Source of the DNA: DATAFF01 sp036257595
Lineage (GTDB): Bacteria; Pseudomonadota; Alphaproteobacteria; Rhizobiales; Aestuariivirgaceae
Direction: 5' to 3'
DNA length: 17,945 nucleotides
Assembly: GCA_036257595.1 (NCBI GenBank)
Contig: DATAFF010000055.1
Coordinates: forward strand, 1 to 17,945
The translations under genes were made by a program, and so were the position numbers. The notes below the pieces were generated by a model. The model saw nothing but the letters and a program-made list of their open reading frames with translations, had not been told where the DNA came from and did no database searches. This document shows, one piece after another, positions 1 to 6,647 of this stretch. Within the stretch, counting starts at the first letter, position 1, and each line of letters opens with the position of its first letter.

Positions 1-264
1 GTCCCACTCGGCAAGTGCTGCGACGGTCTTCGGCAGGTTGCCGGCGATGCTCGGATCGATGACGGCGCGCGACAGCAGCAGCGCCACCGGAATGGCGAAG
101 GAAACGACAATGAAGAGCAACACCGGAAGGATCAGGGCGACCGCCCGCAGGTGGCCGCGGCGCTCGGCGACGGCGAGCTGTCTTCGCAGCTTGCTTCCGG
201 TCGCGGACGAAGCAAGGGGAGGGGCTTGCCTCCCCCTGCCGAGTGCTTCTACTTGTTCAACCAC
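1..264 (-). CDS. ABC transporter permease, PotB-like, N-terminal part (cut by window edge)
   Basis: Reading the minus strand from a GTG at 264-262 gives 88 open codons to the window edge. After about 35 polar, basic residues (including KLRRQLAVAERRG) comes one strong membrane helix, LRAVALILPVLLFIVVSFAIPV, then a periplasmic-looking stretch (SRAVIDPSIAGNLPKTVAAL). This is the usual N-terminus of permeases of the spermidine/putrescine (PotB) branch of ABC importers. It directly follows, and by this start overlaps by 16 bases, the binding protein gene, in the ATPase-binding protein-permease order common in rhizobial polyamine/opine importers. The GTG has only a weak GAGCGG upstream and no ATG is available in this frame, so the start is uncertain. 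The EAA loop that contacts the ATPase lies outside the window. Confidence 0.72.
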   Translation of the reverse strand, partial: MVEQVEALGRGRQAPPLASSATGSKLRRQLAVAERRGHLRAVALILPVLLFIVVSFAIPVALLLSRAVIDPSIAGNLPKTVAALAEWD

Positions 265-1295
265 ACGCTGAACCGCTCACGCAGGCTGTCGCCATTATCG
301 GCCCAGAATTGTGCGTTGACGATGAAGCCGGTCTTCATGTTGTCGGGGTTGGTCGGAAGATCCGGCTTGATCTTCGGATTGGTGTTGGCGATCGCTTCCT
401 TGTTGCCCGGACCATAGGAAATGTAGTTGGTCTGATCGGCTTGGCGATCGGGACGACCGGCAAAGGCCATGAACTTGTACGCCAAGTCGACCTTCTTCGA
501 TCCCTTGACGATGGTCCAGCCCTGCCAGTCGAGCGCTGCATGGTCCCACATGATGGCGAAGGGCTTCTTATCCTCGTTGATCGCCTTGTAGATGCGGCCG
601 TTCCAGGCGGACGACATAGTCACCTGGCCGTCGGCGAGGAGCTGTGGCGGCTGGGCGCCCGCTTCCCACCACACGACATTGCCCTTGATGCTGTCGAGCT
701 TCTTGAAGGCGCGATCGACGCCCTCCGGCGTTCCGAGAACGTTGTAAACCTCCTTGACGTCGACTCCGTCAGCCACCAGTGCCCATTCGAGATTGACGAA
801 TGGCCTTTTCTCTAGGCCCCGCTTGCCGGGAAACTTCTCGATGTCGAAGAAGTCCTTGATGGTCTGCGGCGCCTCCTTGAACTTGGTCTTGTCATAGGCG
901 AACACCGTTCCGTACAGGATGCTGGGAACGACGCATTCGCTGGCATCGGCACTGATGAACTGGTCGCGCTTCATCCCGAGCTTGTCCCAGTCGATCTTTT
1001 CGAGGATGCCTTCGGCACAACCGGCGAGCACCGCCTGGGCATCGTTCTCAACCACGTCCCAGGTGACGTTGCCGGACTCGACCATGGCACGCTGCTTGGC
1101 GATCTCGCCGTTGAACTCCTCCTCGACGATCTTGTCGCCGGTCTCCTTCATGAACGGCTCGAAAAAGGCCTTGCGCACGCTGTCTTGATAGGCGCCGCCC
1201 CACGAGACGACGGTCAGGCTGTCTGCGGCAAGCGCCGGAACTGCGAGACCTGCCGCCAGTCCGCCGATCGCCAGAAGTACCAGTCTTTTCTTCAT
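249..1295 (-). CDS. Periplasmic substrate-binding protein, PotD/PotF-like
   Basis: A 348-residue secreted binding protein for an ABC importer, by family acting on polyamines, opines or related small amines in the periplasm. Residues 1-23 form a clear Sec signal peptide (MKKR, hydrophobic core, then ALA-A) with likely cleavage before DSLTVVSWGG. That mature start (strand, then SWGGAYQ) is characteristic of the PotD/PotF family (COG0687). Later blocks fit the fold: a WDVVE(N)D segment in the first lobe, YGTVFAYDKTKF and a hinge region, VTMSSAWNGR, then WDHAALDWQGWTIVKGSKK and the GPGNKEA region. The length is normal. The minus-strand start is preceded by GGGAGGAAGAGA, a strong ribosome site. 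Transcribed after the ATPase gene with 52 bases between them. The ligand cannot be read from sequence; the neighbouring Rieske enzyme makes a quaternary amine conceivable, but that is inference. Confidence 0.93.
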   Translation of the reverse strand: MKKRLVLLAIGGLAAGLAVPALAADSLTVVSWGGAYQDSVRKAFFEPFMKETGDKIVEEEFNGEIAKQRAMVESGNVTWDVVENDAQAVLAGCAEGILEKIDWDKLGMKRDQFISADASECVVPSILYGTVFAYDKTKFKEAPQTIKDFFDIEKFPGKRGLEKRPFVNLEWALVADGVDVKEVYNVLGTPEGVDRAFKKLDSIKGNVVWWEAGAQPPQLLADGQVTMSSAWNGRIYKAINEDKKPFAIMWDHAALDWQGWTIVKGSKKVDLAYKFMAFAGRPDRQADQTNYISYGPGNKEAIANTNPKIKPDLPTNPDNMKTGFIVNAQFWADNGDSLRERFSVWLNK

Positions 1296-1314
1296 TCTCT
1301 TCCTCCCATCAAAC

Positions 1315-1331
1315 GCGCCGCGAGCCGGCGC
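1315..1331 (-). repeat. GC-rich intercistronic hairpin between ATPase and binding protein genes
   Basis: GCGCCG, a 5-base loop CGAGC, then CGGCGC: a perfect 6-bp all-G/C stem in the 52-base gap between the ATPase stop and the binding protein start. No U-run follows on the transcript strand, so it is not a canonical intrinsic terminator. In ABC importer operons, such hairpins beside the binding-protein cistron often protect its mRNA and raise its level over the membrane components. That role is inferred here. Confidence 0.5.
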
Positions 1332-1347
1332 TTCGCCGAGCCGAACA

Positions 1348-2445
1348 TCACATCGGATCCAGCGCTCGACAATCCTCTGTCGTCCACCCGACGATCACTC
1401 TATCGCCCATGGCAAGGGACGGAACACCGAGCTTGTTCGGCACCTTGACGATGAAGTCGGTGCTCCCGGCAATCGCCATGCGGGCACGGATATGGTCGCC
1501 GACATAGATCAGCTCCTCGATGCGACCCGATAGCGCATTGGCGACCGACCCTTCCGGCGGATTGATCTGCACCCGCTCGGGCCGGAGCGACAGCATGGTT
1601 GGCGCATCGAGAGCGGTCGGCTTGCTGGCGATGGCCATGACCTGCTCGCCACCGGCAAGCTCGACCCGGCAGCGATCGCCGTCGATCGCGCAGATCCGGC
1701 CGCGTAGACGGTTGTTCTCGCCGATGAACTGAGCGACGAAACTATTGGCGGGCCGTTCATAAATGTCATCGGGCGTGGCGAGCTGCTGGACGACGCCGTC
1801 GCGGAACACGGCAATGCGGTCCGACATGGTCAGCGCTTCCGCCTGATCGTGCGTGACGTAGACGAAGGTGACCCCGACGCGATCGTGAATGCGCTTGATC
1901 TCGTATTGCATCTGCTCCCGCAACTGCTTGTCGAGAGCGCCGAGCGGCTCGTCCATGAGCACCAGCTCGGGATCGAAGACCAGGGCGCGGGCAACCGCGA
2001 TGCGCTGCTGCTGGCCGCCAGAGAGCTGGCTCGGCCGGCGCTCCTGCATCTTCGGCAGCTCGACCATATCGAGGGCGCGCCTGACGCGATCCTCGATCTC
2101 CGGGCGCGCCATGCGGCGAACCTGCAACGGAAAGGCGAGGTTTTCACGAACGGTCATGTGGGGGAAAAGAGCGTAGTTCTGGAACACCATGCCGATGTTT
2201 CGCTTGTGCGGCGGCAGCCGGCTCACCGGTCGCCCGGAAACGAAGATCTCGCCGGTGGTCGGTGGTTCGAAACCCGCCAGCATGAGCAGCGTCGTGGTCT
2301 TTCCCGAGCCGGACGGTCCGAGGAGTGTGAGAAACTCGCCGCGACCGATGGTGAGGTTCAGATTCTGAACCACGAGGTTTATGCCGTCGAAGCTTTTTTC
2401 GACACCGCGGAATTCGACATGAGGACTTTCGTGCGAACTGACCAT
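1348..2445 (-). CDS. ABC transporter ATP-binding protein, PotA-like
   Basis: A 365-residue ATPase that powers the importer encoded downstream. Nucleotide-binding domain: Walker A GPSGSGKTT (residues 43-51), Q-loop around FQNYALFPHMTV, signature LSGGQQQR (140-147), Walker B LVLMDEP (160-166) with D-loop GALD, and switch His in VTHDQ (H198). After residue ~240 the chain continues as a TOBE-type regulatory domain (NNRLRGRI..., LRPERVQI..., IVKVPN...), typical of PotA/UgpC/FbpC-type subunits, so the protein is full length. It is first in the minus-strand operon and divergent from the membrane protein gene at 2626. The ATG at 2445 has no good ribosome site (CATTTTAC before it), so a leaderless or weakly initiated start is possible. 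Homology begins near residue 9, leaving little room for another start. Confidence 0.94.
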   Translation of the reverse strand: MVSSHESPHVEFRGVEKSFDGINLVVQNLNLTIGRGEFLTLLGPSGSGKTTTLLMLAGFEPPTTGEIFVSGRPVSRLPPHKRNIGMVFQNYALFPHMTVRENLAFPLQVRRMARPEIEDRVRRALDMVELPKMQERRPSQLSGGQQQRIAVARALVFDPELVLMDEPLGALDKQLREQMQYEIKRIHDRVGVTFVYVTHDQAEALTMSDRIAVFRDGVVQQLATPDDIYERPANSFVAQFIGENNRLRGRICAIDGDRCRVELAGGEQVMAIASKPTALDAPTMLSLRPERVQINPPEGSVANALSGRIEELIYVGDHIRARMAIAGSTDFIVKVPNKLGVPSLAMGDRVIVGWTTEDCRALDPM

Positions 2446-2483
2446 GTAAAATGATTCACACCAGGATTTGAGACATGGCTCGG

Positions 2484-2495
2484 ACCTATTTAGGT
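2484..2495. promoter_or_regulatory. Short palindrome in divergent promoter (possible operator half)
   Basis: ACCTA-TT-TAGGT, 5-bp arms around two bases, in the 180-base gap between the divergent ATPase and GGDEF-like genes. It abuts TTGACC (2495-2500), a possible -35 element for the rightward gene, but I find no -10 at good spacing. Reported as a candidate protein site only. Confidence 0.3.
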
Positions 2496-2516
2496 TGACC
2501 GACCGCGATGGAATAT

Positions 2517-2531
2517 GACTAAACTTTAGTC
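2517..2531. promoter_or_regulatory. Perfect 15-bp palindrome, candidate operator
   Basis: GACTAAA-C-TTTAGTC has 7-bp perfect arms around one base, with a further TA...TA match two positions outside. It sits in the AT-richer gap between the ATPase gene (start at 2445) and the membrane protein gene (start at 2626). The length and symmetry suit a dimeric repressor or activator. It could serve either direction, and no regulator gene is adjacent to name as its partner. Confidence 0.45.
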
Positions 2532-2625
2532 GTAATTGTAATCACCAACCCGGATGGCGTGCTCTATAACGTAACGGGCAGCTCCAGAAAACTCAACCAA
2601 AAATAGTACTCCAGAGTGACCTCGT

Positions 2626-3477
2626 ATGCAGCGTAAGTCATTGGTAATGCTTTTAACGACTACAATTGCATTGGCCATCAGTTGCGTGTTGGTGCTCGAA
2701 ATCGTTACAATTGAGGCCCCCGGCGTACTGCGGCCGATATTGATTTATGCGGCGATAATTACACCTCTTGTTTGCCAAATCTTCCCGACGACAGTGGCGC
2801 GCATGGCCTGGGTCCCTACGCTCGGCCTTTTCGCAATAGCGTTGTTGGACGGCATTGAGCACCATGCGCTTGCGTTGGATGTCTGGCTTCACGCCATGCT
2901 GCTGGCGATCCTGCTCGCCGCCTATGCGATGTTGGTTCATCGTGTGGCGTCCTGGGAGCATGACCTCGCCCGTGCACTGAGCTTCGTCTCACGAAGCGAT
3001 CTCGCAGTTGCCGACGCGATCGAGCGCGAGCGGCTGAAGCGTTGCGAGGGCATTGTGGTTCTGTGTCATCGGCTCAACCAGCCGCTCAGCGTCCTCCATC
3101 TCAACTGGACGCGACAGGATTGCGCCGAACGAGAAAGCCAGGACTGGAGTTTCGCATCGCAATTCGAACGGCTTAGCATGCGCGAAAGCGTGCTGCAGCA
3201 GGTTGGTGCAACGATCCGGGATTCCGATATCGTCCTTTCTGACGGCACCCAGAACGGCCTGTTCGTGATCTGCCCCGCCACTTTCGAGCGCGGCGCCGAG
3301 CAGTTGGGTGGGCGGCTTGAAACCATGCTGCAGCGCGAATTCGCAGCGCGGGTGAAGCGTTCCGTGGTCACCAGCGACGACCATGGTTTTGTTCTTGCCG
3401 ATCTGATGATCGCGGCTCGAGGCAGCAGCGCGCCGGCGCCCTCTGTCGAATATGGCGCCGTCGTTTCCTTGCGGTAG
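2626..3477 (+). CDS. Four-helix membrane protein with degenerate GGDEF-like domain
   Basis: A 283-residue protein. About four hydrophobic segments occupy residues 6-28, 35-54, 62-78 and 87-105 in the inner membrane, and a cytosolic domain runs from ~110 to 283. That domain follows the order of a diguanylate cyclase fold: a helix, a strand like the LLDID region (LSVLHLNW), then ESVLQQVGATIRDSDIVLSDG and the strand GLFVICPATFERGAEQL. Where the GGDEF signature should be, the sequence reads DGTQNG, and the metal-binding residues of the first strand are missing. If the fold assignment is right, it cannot make c-di-GMP and would be a sensor or scaffold. The first ~50 codons are less GC-rich than the rest. 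Its TAG is embedded in the ribosome site of the sugar transferase gene, so the two are co-translated. No function is known; a role in polysaccharide control is inferred from the partner. Confidence 0.72.
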   Translation: MQRKSLVMLLTTTIALAISCVLVLEIVTIEAPGVLRPILIYAAIITPLVCQIFPTTVARMAWVPTLGLFAIALLDGIEHHALALDVWLHAMLLAILLAAYAMLVHRVASWEHDLARALSFVSRSDLAVADAIERERLKRCEGIVVLCHRLNQPLSVLHLNWTRQDCAERESQDWSFASQFERLSMRESVLQQVGATIRDSDIVLSDGTQNGLFVICPATFERGAEQLGGRLETMLQREFAARVKRSVVTSDDHGFVLADLMIAARGSSAPAPSVEYGAVVSLR

Positions 3478-3481
3478 GAGG
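3475..3481 (+). promoter_or_regulatory. Ribosome binding site overlapping upstream stop codon
   Basis: TAGGAGG contains the stop codon of the GGDEF-like gene and a near-perfect Shine-Dalgarno sequence, four bases before the TTG at 3486. It supports the TTG as the sugar transferase start and implies translational coupling. Confidence 0.7.
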
Positions 3482-3485
3482 CTCC

Positions 3486-4109
3486 TTGAACGGCGAGACG
3501 GAGACGTTTTCCGATGCGACGACAGCCTATCTTGCGGGCCGGCAGCGCGATATTCGCGCCAAGCGGCTGCTCGACCTCGCTGTGGTGCTGTCGACGGCTC
3601 CGGTCTGGCTGTCGCTCGTCGGCATGCTTTGGCTTCTCGTCAAGTTGAGCGATCCGCACGCCCCGGCACTATGCTGGGAGGAACGTGTCGGCCGACTTGG
3701 TCGACGCTTCAAACTGGCAAAAATCCGAACGACGAGCCCCGATTGCGAAACCGGATGCGACCAGCGTGTCACCGGCATCGGCGCGGTGCTGCGCAGCTCC
3801 CATCTCGACGAGATGCCGCAGCTTTTCAACGTTCTTGCCGGCAGCATGAGCCTGGTCGGCCCCCGCCCGACAGCGACGGCGCGTTTCGAGCGGCGTCGCA
3901 GCTGGTGGCGCGGTCGCCTCGATGCAATCCCGGGGCTCACCGACCTCGGACAGCTGCAGCGTAGCGGTATCGACAGCTTCGACGAGCGGGCCCGCTGCGA
4001 CATTGCCTATATTCGCCGCCAGAGCCCTCTGGCAGACGTCCGGCTCATCCTCGCAACGCTCGCCCAATGGCTGAGCCCTGAAAGCCGTCGGAATTCCAGG
4101 ACACCGTAG
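3486..4109 (+). CDS. Short polyprenyl-phosphate sugar-1-phosphate transferase
   Basis: A 207-residue bacterial sugar transferase (PF02397 type), which moves a sugar phosphate from a nucleotide sugar to undecaprenyl phosphate, the first step of exopolysaccharide or glycan assembly at the inner membrane. Motifs in order: KRLLDL (26-31) with a single re-entrant hydrophobic segment (32-53), RFKLAKIRT (74-81, the KFRTM region), LRSSHLDEMPQLFNVLAGSMSLVGPRP (102-128) holding the Asp-Glu dyad D108-E109 that is catalytic in PglC, PGLTDLGQ (149-156), and CDIAYIRRQSPLADVRLILATL near the end. Only the catalytic core is present; the large N-terminal membrane part of WbaP/ExoY-like relatives is absent, so it belongs to the small PglC-like group. 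The start is TTG, supported by AGGAGG. No glycosyltransferase, flippase or polymerase is nearby, so the product glycan is unknown. Confidence 0.9.
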   Translation: MNGETETFSDATTAYLAGRQRDIRAKRLLDLAVVLSTAPVWLSLVGMLWLLVKLSDPHAPALCWEERVGRLGRRFKLAKIRTTSPDCETGCDQRVTGIGAVLRSSHLDEMPQLFNVLAGSMSLVGPRPTATARFERRRSWWRGRLDAIPGLTDLGQLQRSGIDSFDERARCDIAYIRRQSPLADVRLILATLAQWLSPESRRNSRTP

Positions 4110-4133
4110 ATCAACCGTCCCGCAAGGCGCCCG

Positions 4134-4841
4134 TCACTGCGCCGCCCGGTTTTTCTCCTTGGCGAAGGGGCTGAGACCCAGCCATTTCTGCATCGAGCTC
4201 GCCACCTCGGGATCGCCGATCAATTCGATCTGGCCGGCATCGATCTCTGTTTTCACGGTCGACAGGCCCATCCATACCGCCGTCATGCTTCTGAGCGATG
4301 CCCGCACATAGAGGTCGATCTCGAAGCCCGGATTGGTCGAGCAGAGATCGACGGTGCTCCCGTCGATCACCAGCCACCAGGTCTGCCTGGCTGATCTCAC
4401 GTCGGGATAGAGGAAACTGATGGTGCAGCGCCGGCGGGGCAGGGGCGTCGGATCGAGATGGCGGCGCATGTCCCACATCAGCAACGACGGATCGAGGTTC
4501 TTTAAGGAGAGGCTAGATTCGACCCAGCGCTGTCCCCAGCCGCCCAGCGACATGACGACCGGCCGGAGGTCCTCGCCGGCCTCGGTGAGCCGGTATTCGA
4601 CCACCCCGGCCTGAGCAGTCGGAACGGATGTGATCACACCCGCTTCCTCGAGTTCCTTCAAGCGTTTGGACAGGAGCGTCGGGGACATCAGCGGCACGCC
4701 GCGGCGCAGGTCGTTGAACCGCGTCGAGCCGCACAGCAGCTCACGAACGACCAGCGCCGTCCAGCGCGAGCAGATGATCTCGGCCGCCATCGCCACCGGG
4801 CAAAACTGACCGTAACTGCCAAGTTCCTGGCGCTGCTGCAT
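4134..4841 (-). CDS. HxlR-family winged-helix regulator with C-terminal SCP2-like extension
   Basis: A 235-residue regulator. Residues ~10-110 are an HxlR winged helix: YGQFCPVAMAAEIICSRWT, VVRELLCGSTRFNDLRRGVP, LMSPTLLSKRLKELEEAGVI and the wing VVEYRLTEAGEDLRPVV. Typical HxlR proteins end near 110-120. This one continues with WDMRRHLDP...RRRCTISFLYPDV...WWLVIDGSTVDLC...GFEIDLYVRASLRSMTAVWMG, which resembles the SCP2 sterol/acyl-lipid carrier fold known in a subgroup of HxlR regulators, so it may sense an acyl compound. C14 sits where redox-sensing HxlR proteins such as YodB carry a cysteine. The start has CGGAG five bases upstream. It is divergent from the flavoenzyme at 5020, its likely target, and convergent with the sugar transferase (24-base gap). 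Confidence 0.88.
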   Translation of the reverse strand: MQQRQELGSYGQFCPVAMAAEIICSRWTALVVRELLCGSTRFNDLRRGVPLMSPTLLSKRLKELEEAGVITSVPTAQAGVVEYRLTEAGEDLRPVVMSLGGWGQRWVESSLSLKNLDPSLLMWDMRRHLDPTPLPRRRCTISFLYPDVRSARQTWWLVIDGSTVDLCSTNPGFEIDLYVRASLRSMTAVWMGLSTVKTEIDAGQIELIGDPEVASSMQKWLGLSPFAKEKNRAAQ

Positions 4842-4864
4842 GCGTTCTCCGAAGCGAGTCTCCT

Positions 4865-4879
4865 AGTACAGATACTGTA
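4865..4879. promoter_or_regulatory. Overlapping palindromes, candidate HxlR operator
   Basis: Two dyads overlap here: AGTA-CAGA-TACT (4865-4876) and TACAG-ATA-CTGTA (4867-4879). They lie 24-38 bases upstream of the HxlR start in its divergent promoter. HxlR/YodB operators are known as TACT/AGTA-type palindromes, so autoregulation is plausible. The octamer AGTACAGA recurs at 5001-5008, just before the ribosome site of the divergent flavoenzyme gene. Confidence 0.45.
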
Positions 4880-4943
4880 GCGGCAGGCTCCGGCATAGTC
4901 ACCAATCTCGTTGCCATCGACACCGAACCAGCCGATTGTAGGG

Positions 4944-4982
4944 GCCGCCGCTACACATCCTGGACTGGAGGTGTGTGGCGGC
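4944..4982 (+). promoter_or_regulatory. Strong leader hairpin upstream of the flavoenzyme gene
   Basis: GCCGCC (4944-4949), a 3-base bulge, ACACA (4953-4957), one unpaired T, CCT (4959-4961), a 7-base loop GGACTGG, AGG (4969-4971), TGTGT (4972-4976) and GGCGGC (4977-4982). All 14 pairs are Watson-Crick, with bulges only on the 5' side. It ends 37 bases before the ATG at 5020 and would form in the leader RNA if transcription starts upstream. There is no U-tract, so it is not a simple terminator. Its role is unknown. Confidence 0.45.
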
Positions 4983-5019
4983 AGCTGCGAGGATGGGGCC
5001 AGTACAGAGGAGATCACCC

Positions 5020-6174
5020 ATGGGAATCGCATCCGCAGCATCCATTGCCAATCCGTCTTCCCGCAGCGCCGCCGAGACCGCGCGGGCGCTCGGACCTGAG
5101 CTCGCCCGCCGCGCCAATTCTGTGACCGATGAGGATACCTATGTCGCCGACAACGTCGTCTTGCTGAAGGAGGCTGGCCTCGTCGAGGCCGGGGTGCCCC
5201 GCGAGCTCGGCGGCGGCGGGGCGGAGGTCGACGATCTTGCGGCGATGCTTCGTTCGCTGGCCTATCACTGCGGCTCGACCGGTCTTGCCTTCTCCATGCA
5301 TACCCATCAGGTGGCGATCCCCGCCTGGCGGTGGCGCCATCAGAAGATCGCTGCCGTCGAGCCGCTGTTGCAGCGCGTCGTCAAGGAAAGAATCATGCTT
5401 TTGTCGAGCGGTGGCTCCGACTGGATCGGCGGCTCGGGCAAGGCCGAGAAGGTCGAAGGCGGCTTTCGCATAACCGCGCGCAAGGTCTTCACTTCCGGGG
5501 CGCCGACCGGCGACATTCTGATGACCGGCGCGATCCTCGACACCGAGGAAGGGCCGATGGTGCTGCATTTCGGCATTCCGATGAACTCGCCCCATGTGAA
5601 AGTCCTCGACAATTGGCGGACGCTGGGCATGCGCGGCACCGGCTCGCATGACGTAGTGATCGATGGCCATGTCGTGCCTGAGGCGGCGGTGGCGGTACGG
5701 CGCAAGGCCGGCGAGTGGCATCCGCTCTTTCAAATCATTGCCACCATCGCCTTCCCGCTCGTCTATTCGGTCTATCTCGGCGTCGCCGAGGGCGCGCGCG
5801 ACATTGCCATCGCTCTTGCCAAGCGCAGGGAGCCGTCACGCCATGCGATCGAGCTGGCGGGCCGCATGGAGACCGAGCTTCAGGCCACGCGGTTGGCCGT
5901 CCAATGGATGCTCGATACCGTGCGTCTCAATGCACCCTCGGCAGAGAGCATCAACCAGGTGATGATCGGGCGGCAACTTGCCGGGCAGCACGCCATTGCT
6001 TCGGTTGAATATGCGATGGAGCTCGCAGGTGGCGCCGGCTTCTATCGCGGCGCCGGGCTCGAACGGCGCTTTCGCGATATCCAGGCGGCGCGCTATCACC
6101 CGCTGCAGTCCGGTCCCCAGGCGGAATATGCCGGCGCCATGGCGCTCGGGCTGCCGATCGACAGGATCTACTGA
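5020..6174 (+). CDS. Acyl-CoA dehydrogenase-fold flavoprotein, type-2 C-terminal (hydroxylase/monooxygenase-like)
   Basis: A 384-residue flavoenzyme of the acyl-CoA dehydrogenase superfamily. I chose ATG 5020 because AGAGGAGA precedes it at correct spacing; an upstream in-frame start at 4975 lies inside the leader. The N-terminal helical domain includes LLKEAGLVEAGVPRELGGGGAE. The beta domain has LLSSGGSDWIGGSGKAE, FRITARKVFTSGAPTGDILMTGA and WRTLGMRGTGSHDVVID. The C-terminal helices end in AGGAGFYRGAGLERRFRDIQAARYHPL and QSGPQAEYAGAMALG. The YEGT catalytic glutamate of classical dehydrogenases is absent and a conserved ARYHPL is present, as in the PF08028 branch that includes flavin-dependent oxygenases (DszC/HpaH-like) and some dehydrogenases. 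Oxidation of an acyl-CoA or hydroxylation are both possible; the substrate is unknown. It is likely controlled by the divergent HxlR regulator and overlaps the converging membrane protein gene by 7 bases. Confidence 0.85.
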   Translation: MGIASAASIANPSSRSAAETARALGPELARRANSVTDEDTYVADNVVLLKEAGLVEAGVPRELGGGGAEVDDLAAMLRSLAYHCGSTGLAFSMHTHQVAIPAWRWRHQKIAAVEPLLQRVVKERIMLLSSGGSDWIGGSGKAEKVEGGFRITARKVFTSGAPTGDILMTGAILDTEEGPMVLHFGIPMNSPHVKVLDNWRTLGMRGTGSHDVVIDGHVVPEAAVAVRRKAGEWHPLFQIIATIAFPLVYSVYLGVAEGARDIAIALAKRREPSRHAIELAGRMETELQATRLAVQWMLDTVRLNAPSAESINQVMIGRQLAGQHAIASVEYAMELAGGAGFYRGAGLERRFRDIQAARYHPLQSGPQAEYAGAMALGLPIDRIY

Positions 6175-6635
6175 CGATCGCGGTTCCGGCGGTAAAGGCG
6201 CTCGGCAAGCCTGAGGAGCGCCCATCCCCAGAGGAGCGCGATGAGCGGCAGCGCGATGGTGGCGGCGCCGAGCTTGAGGAGCGGAATCCACGGCCGGCGC
6301 GGTCCGCCACGCCAGCCGACCTTCTGAATCATGGCGGCTGCAAGGGCGCCGTCAGGCGTGTCCTTGTATTCGGGATAGAGCTTGCGGAGCTTCGGCAGGT
6401 CGTACCAGCAATTGGTGCGGTCGATGTCGTTGAGATAATCGCTGCCCGCGACGCCGCGTGCTTCGCGGCAGGCGATCGGAACCAGCAACGTCGCCGAGCT
6501 CCGAATCCGCTCGGCGAAATCGGCGCGTTCGAACTCCTTCTGAACCGGGCGAAAGAACCAGGCGCCTACGGCGGCAAAGAACAAGATCGTGCAGATCACC
6601 CAGAATCGCAGCAAGCCCTCTCGGATCATCTCCAT
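6168..6635 (-). CDS. Small two-helix membrane protein of unknown function
   Basis: A 155-residue protein I do not recognise. One hydrophobic segment lies at residues ~9-27 (LLRFWVICTILFFAAVGAWFF) and another at ~120-142 (LLKLGAATIALPLIALLWGWALLRL), with a short basic tail. Between them is a soluble loop of about 90 residues with two Cys (IACREARGV..., TNCWYDL) that could form a disulfide if periplasmic. The loop holds LRKLYPEYKDTPDGALAAAMIQKVGW, which resembles the short 'YPEY-D-SD-xLA-ALHxKY' motif found in many unrelated exported or phage-like proteins. It starts 12 bases after the Rieske gene stop, so the two are probably one transcript. ATG 6635 has no clear ribosome site; ATG 6629 is an alternative. 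A role linked to the oxygenase is possible but unsupported by motif. Confidence 0.68.
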   Translation of the reverse strand: MEMIREGLLRFWVICTILFFAAVGAWFFRPVQKEFERADFAERIRSSATLLVPIACREARGVAGSDYLNDIDRTNCWYDLPKLRKLYPEYKDTPDGALAAAMIQKVGWRGGPRRPWIPLLKLGAATIALPLIALLWGWALLRLAERLYRRNRDRQ

Positions 6636-6647
6636 AGGGGCATGACG

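Noticed and set aside
243..815. 190-codon open frame on the plus strand
   Set aside because: Antisense to the binding protein gene, which has a signal peptide, ribosome site and complete fold.
4107..4133. Bidirectional terminator between the converging sugar transferase and HxlR genes
   Set aside because: The 24-base gap shows no stable hairpin with a T-run on either strand.
4975..5019. Longer N-terminus for the flavoenzyme
   Set aside because: The extra 15 residues start inside the leader hairpin and have no ribosome site, while ATG 5020 has AGAGGAGA at correct spacing.
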